The notes beneath the pieces were generated by a model, which saw only the letters and a program-made list of their open reading frames with translations, was not told where the DNA came from and did no database searches. Positions 62,957 through 64,000 of a stretch of DNA of 64,000 nucleotides are shown here, piece after piece. Both the position numbers and the translations under genes were made by a program. The stretch's first letter is position 1. Every line of letters begins with the position of its first letter. Source of the stretch: Bradyrhizobium erythrophlei (GTDB taxonomy: Bacteria > Pseudomonadota > Alphaproteobacteria > Rhizobiales > Xanthobacteraceae); the NCBI GenBank assembly GCA_900129675.1, contig FSRD01000001.1:5693501-5757500 (forward strand), read 5' to 3'.

Positions 62957-63487
62957 ATGGCGATCTACGAACTGGATGGGCAGGCGCCCGATCTTCCCGC
63001 GGACGGAAATTACTTTATCGCCGACACTGCAACCGTGATCGGCAAGGTGCGCCTCAAGAACTCGGCCAGCGTCTGGTTCGGCGCGGTGTTGCGCGGCGAC
63101 AATGAGTGGATCGAGATCGGCGAAGGGTCCAACGTGCAGGACAATTCGACCTGCCACACCGATCGCGGCTTTCCGCTCACGATCGGAACGAACTGCACCG
63201 TCGGTCACAACGTCATCCTGCACGGTTGCACGCTGGAAGACGGCGCGCTGGTCGGGATGGGTTCGATCGTCATGAACGGCGCGAAGATCGGCCGCGGCAG
63301 CATCGTCGGGGCGAATTCCCTCATCACCGAGGGCAAGGAATATCCCGAGTATTCGCTGATCATCGGTTCGCCGGCGAGCGTGATCCGCACGCTTTCGCCC
63401 GAACAGGTGACGGCGATGGGAAGTGCTGCGAAATTCTACGCCCTCAACGGGCCGCGATTCAAAAACGGCCTGAAGAAGATCGGCTGA
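62957..63487 (+). CDS. Gamma-class carbonic anhydrase family protein
   Basis: 176 residues, left-handed beta-helix. The three zinc-binding histidines lie in TCHTD (His67), VGHNV (His84) and LHGCT (His89), as in gamma-carbonic anhydrases and YrdA/PaaY. Catalytic activity is not assured in this broad family. Confidence 0.88.
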   Translation: MAIYELDGQAPDLPADGNYFIADTATVIGKVRLKNSASVWFGAVLRGDNEWIEIGEGSNVQDNSTCHTDRGFPLTIGTNCTVGHNVILHGCTLEDGALVGMGSIVMNGAKIGRGSIVGANSLITEGKEYPEYSLIIGSPASVIRTLSPEQVTAMGSAAKFYALNGPRFKNGLKKIG

Positions 63488-63543
63488 AGACAGAGCACGG
63501 TCTTCCCCGGACAAGCCGGTCACCAATGAATTGGAGCCGGCCG

Positions 63544-63774
63544 TCACGATTTGGCTTTTCGCACGGGACCTGATCGCGCCTTGCTTTTTGCCGGCGCCCG
63601 GTCGATCGCAGCGCTCTTGCGAAGCGCATCCTTGAGATCGTCGGGGATGCCGTGCTTTTTCAGCACGTCTGCGAACGCCTCATCCGCCAATTCCTGAATC
63701 GTCGCCATCCTGTCGCGCGCAAGCTGCCTGAGCTTGTCGAAGGTGTCTTCGTCGAAGGCGATCAATTTGCGCAA
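63544..63774 (-). CDS. Small ribbon-helix-helix-like protein
   Basis: 76 residues. The N-terminus MRKLIAFDEDTFDKLRQLARDRMATIQELADEAF has the spacing of an RHH DNA-binding protein; the tail is basic (KSKARSGPVRKAKS). Single gene, no partner nearby. Confidence 0.7.
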   Translation of the reverse strand: MRKLIAFDEDTFDKLRQLARDRMATIQELADEAFADVLKKHGIPDDLKDALRKSAAIDRAPAKSKARSGPVRKAKS

Positions 63775-63889
63775 GCGTTATCGACTCCTGCATTTCGGCA
63801 GACACTCATCCAATGATTGCCGATCGAAATTGTTCCGGAAAGGAACAACGGCCTTACGCCGCGGTTGTGATCAGAAAAGGAGAATTGCG

Positions 63890-64000
63890 ATGAAAAGAGC
63901 GTCTGTGACAGCCGCGATTGGCGCGATCGCAATTCTGGTATCGACTGTCATTTCGTCTGCGCAAAGTACCGGCGGAGCCAGCGGTGGAAGTGCAGGTGGC
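63890..64000 (+). CDS. Secreted protein, partial at right edge
   Basis: ATG 63890 after AAAGGAG. The visible 37 residues are a signal peptide (VTAAIGAIAILVSTVISSA-QS) followed by a Gly/Ser-rich start (GGASGGSAGG). Rest lies outside. Confidence 0.65.
   Translation, partial: MKRASVTAAIGAIAILVSTVISSAQSTGGASGGSAGG

Overview
The window looks like a chromosomal segment of a Bradyrhizobium-type alphaproteobacterium (Nitrobacteraceae/Rhizobiales). This is inferred from the housekeeping genes at the right end (DUF3126, CHCC zinc-finger protein, gamma-carbonic anhydrase, CysE), the W-A variant of the PEP-CTERM sorting signal, an H-NS-type regulator, the 47-bp palindromic-ended repeat, and general composition. 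No rRNA, tRNA or CRISPR array was seen.

Layout. (1) 1-4.3 kb, minus strand: decaying glycan genes (Wzy/O-antigen-ligase-like protein cut by the left edge, GT25, a frameshifted methyltransferase, GT2, a multiply frameshifted serine acetyltransferase). (2) 4.5-18.7 kb: an exosortase-linked exopolysaccharide locus with a WecG-type glycosyltransferase fused to a STAS domain, TPR lipoprotein (PrsT-like), outer-membrane barrel, polysaccharide export protein, ExeA-like ATPase, Wzz-like chain-length protein, split tyrosine autokinase, trypsin-like protease, EpsI, EpsD-type PPIase, a 73-aa membrane protein, the exosortase with its Cys/Arg/His residues, and a GH5 glycanase. (3) 18.8-23.7 kb: an unexpected insert with a PPP phosphatase, XRE regulator, YqaJ-type exonuclease, an ERF annealing protein fused to an HNH-like domain, and three unknowns, resembling a phage recombination module. 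(4) 23.8-37.5 kb: sorting targets. Six PEP-CTERM proteins plus one remnant, most as single genes with their own GC-rich terminators, mixed with glycosyltransferases, a polysaccharide deacetylase, a DUF4118 protein and small secreted or duplicated ORFs. (5) 37.8-44.7 kb, minus strand: NfrA-like TPR/outer-membrane protein and a four-gene O-acetylation operon (AlgF-like, MBOAT AlgI-like, two AlgX/AlgJ-like). (6) 44.7-54.6 kb: gene-poor, with degenerate sequence, a VanZ-like protein, an H-NS homologue coupled to a 55-aa ORF, a transposase remnant, and a very GC-rich 1101-aa SAM/adenylate-cyclase/ATPase/TPR regulator. (7) 54.6-64 kb: ordinary core genes.

Working together (inference): regions 1, 2 and 5 would make, polymerise, deacetylate/O-acetylate and export an exopolysaccharide. 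The exosortase would process the PEP-CTERM proteins of region 4 at the cell envelope. Several genes at the edges of the locus are frameshifted or tandemly duplicated, so it appears to be evolving quickly.
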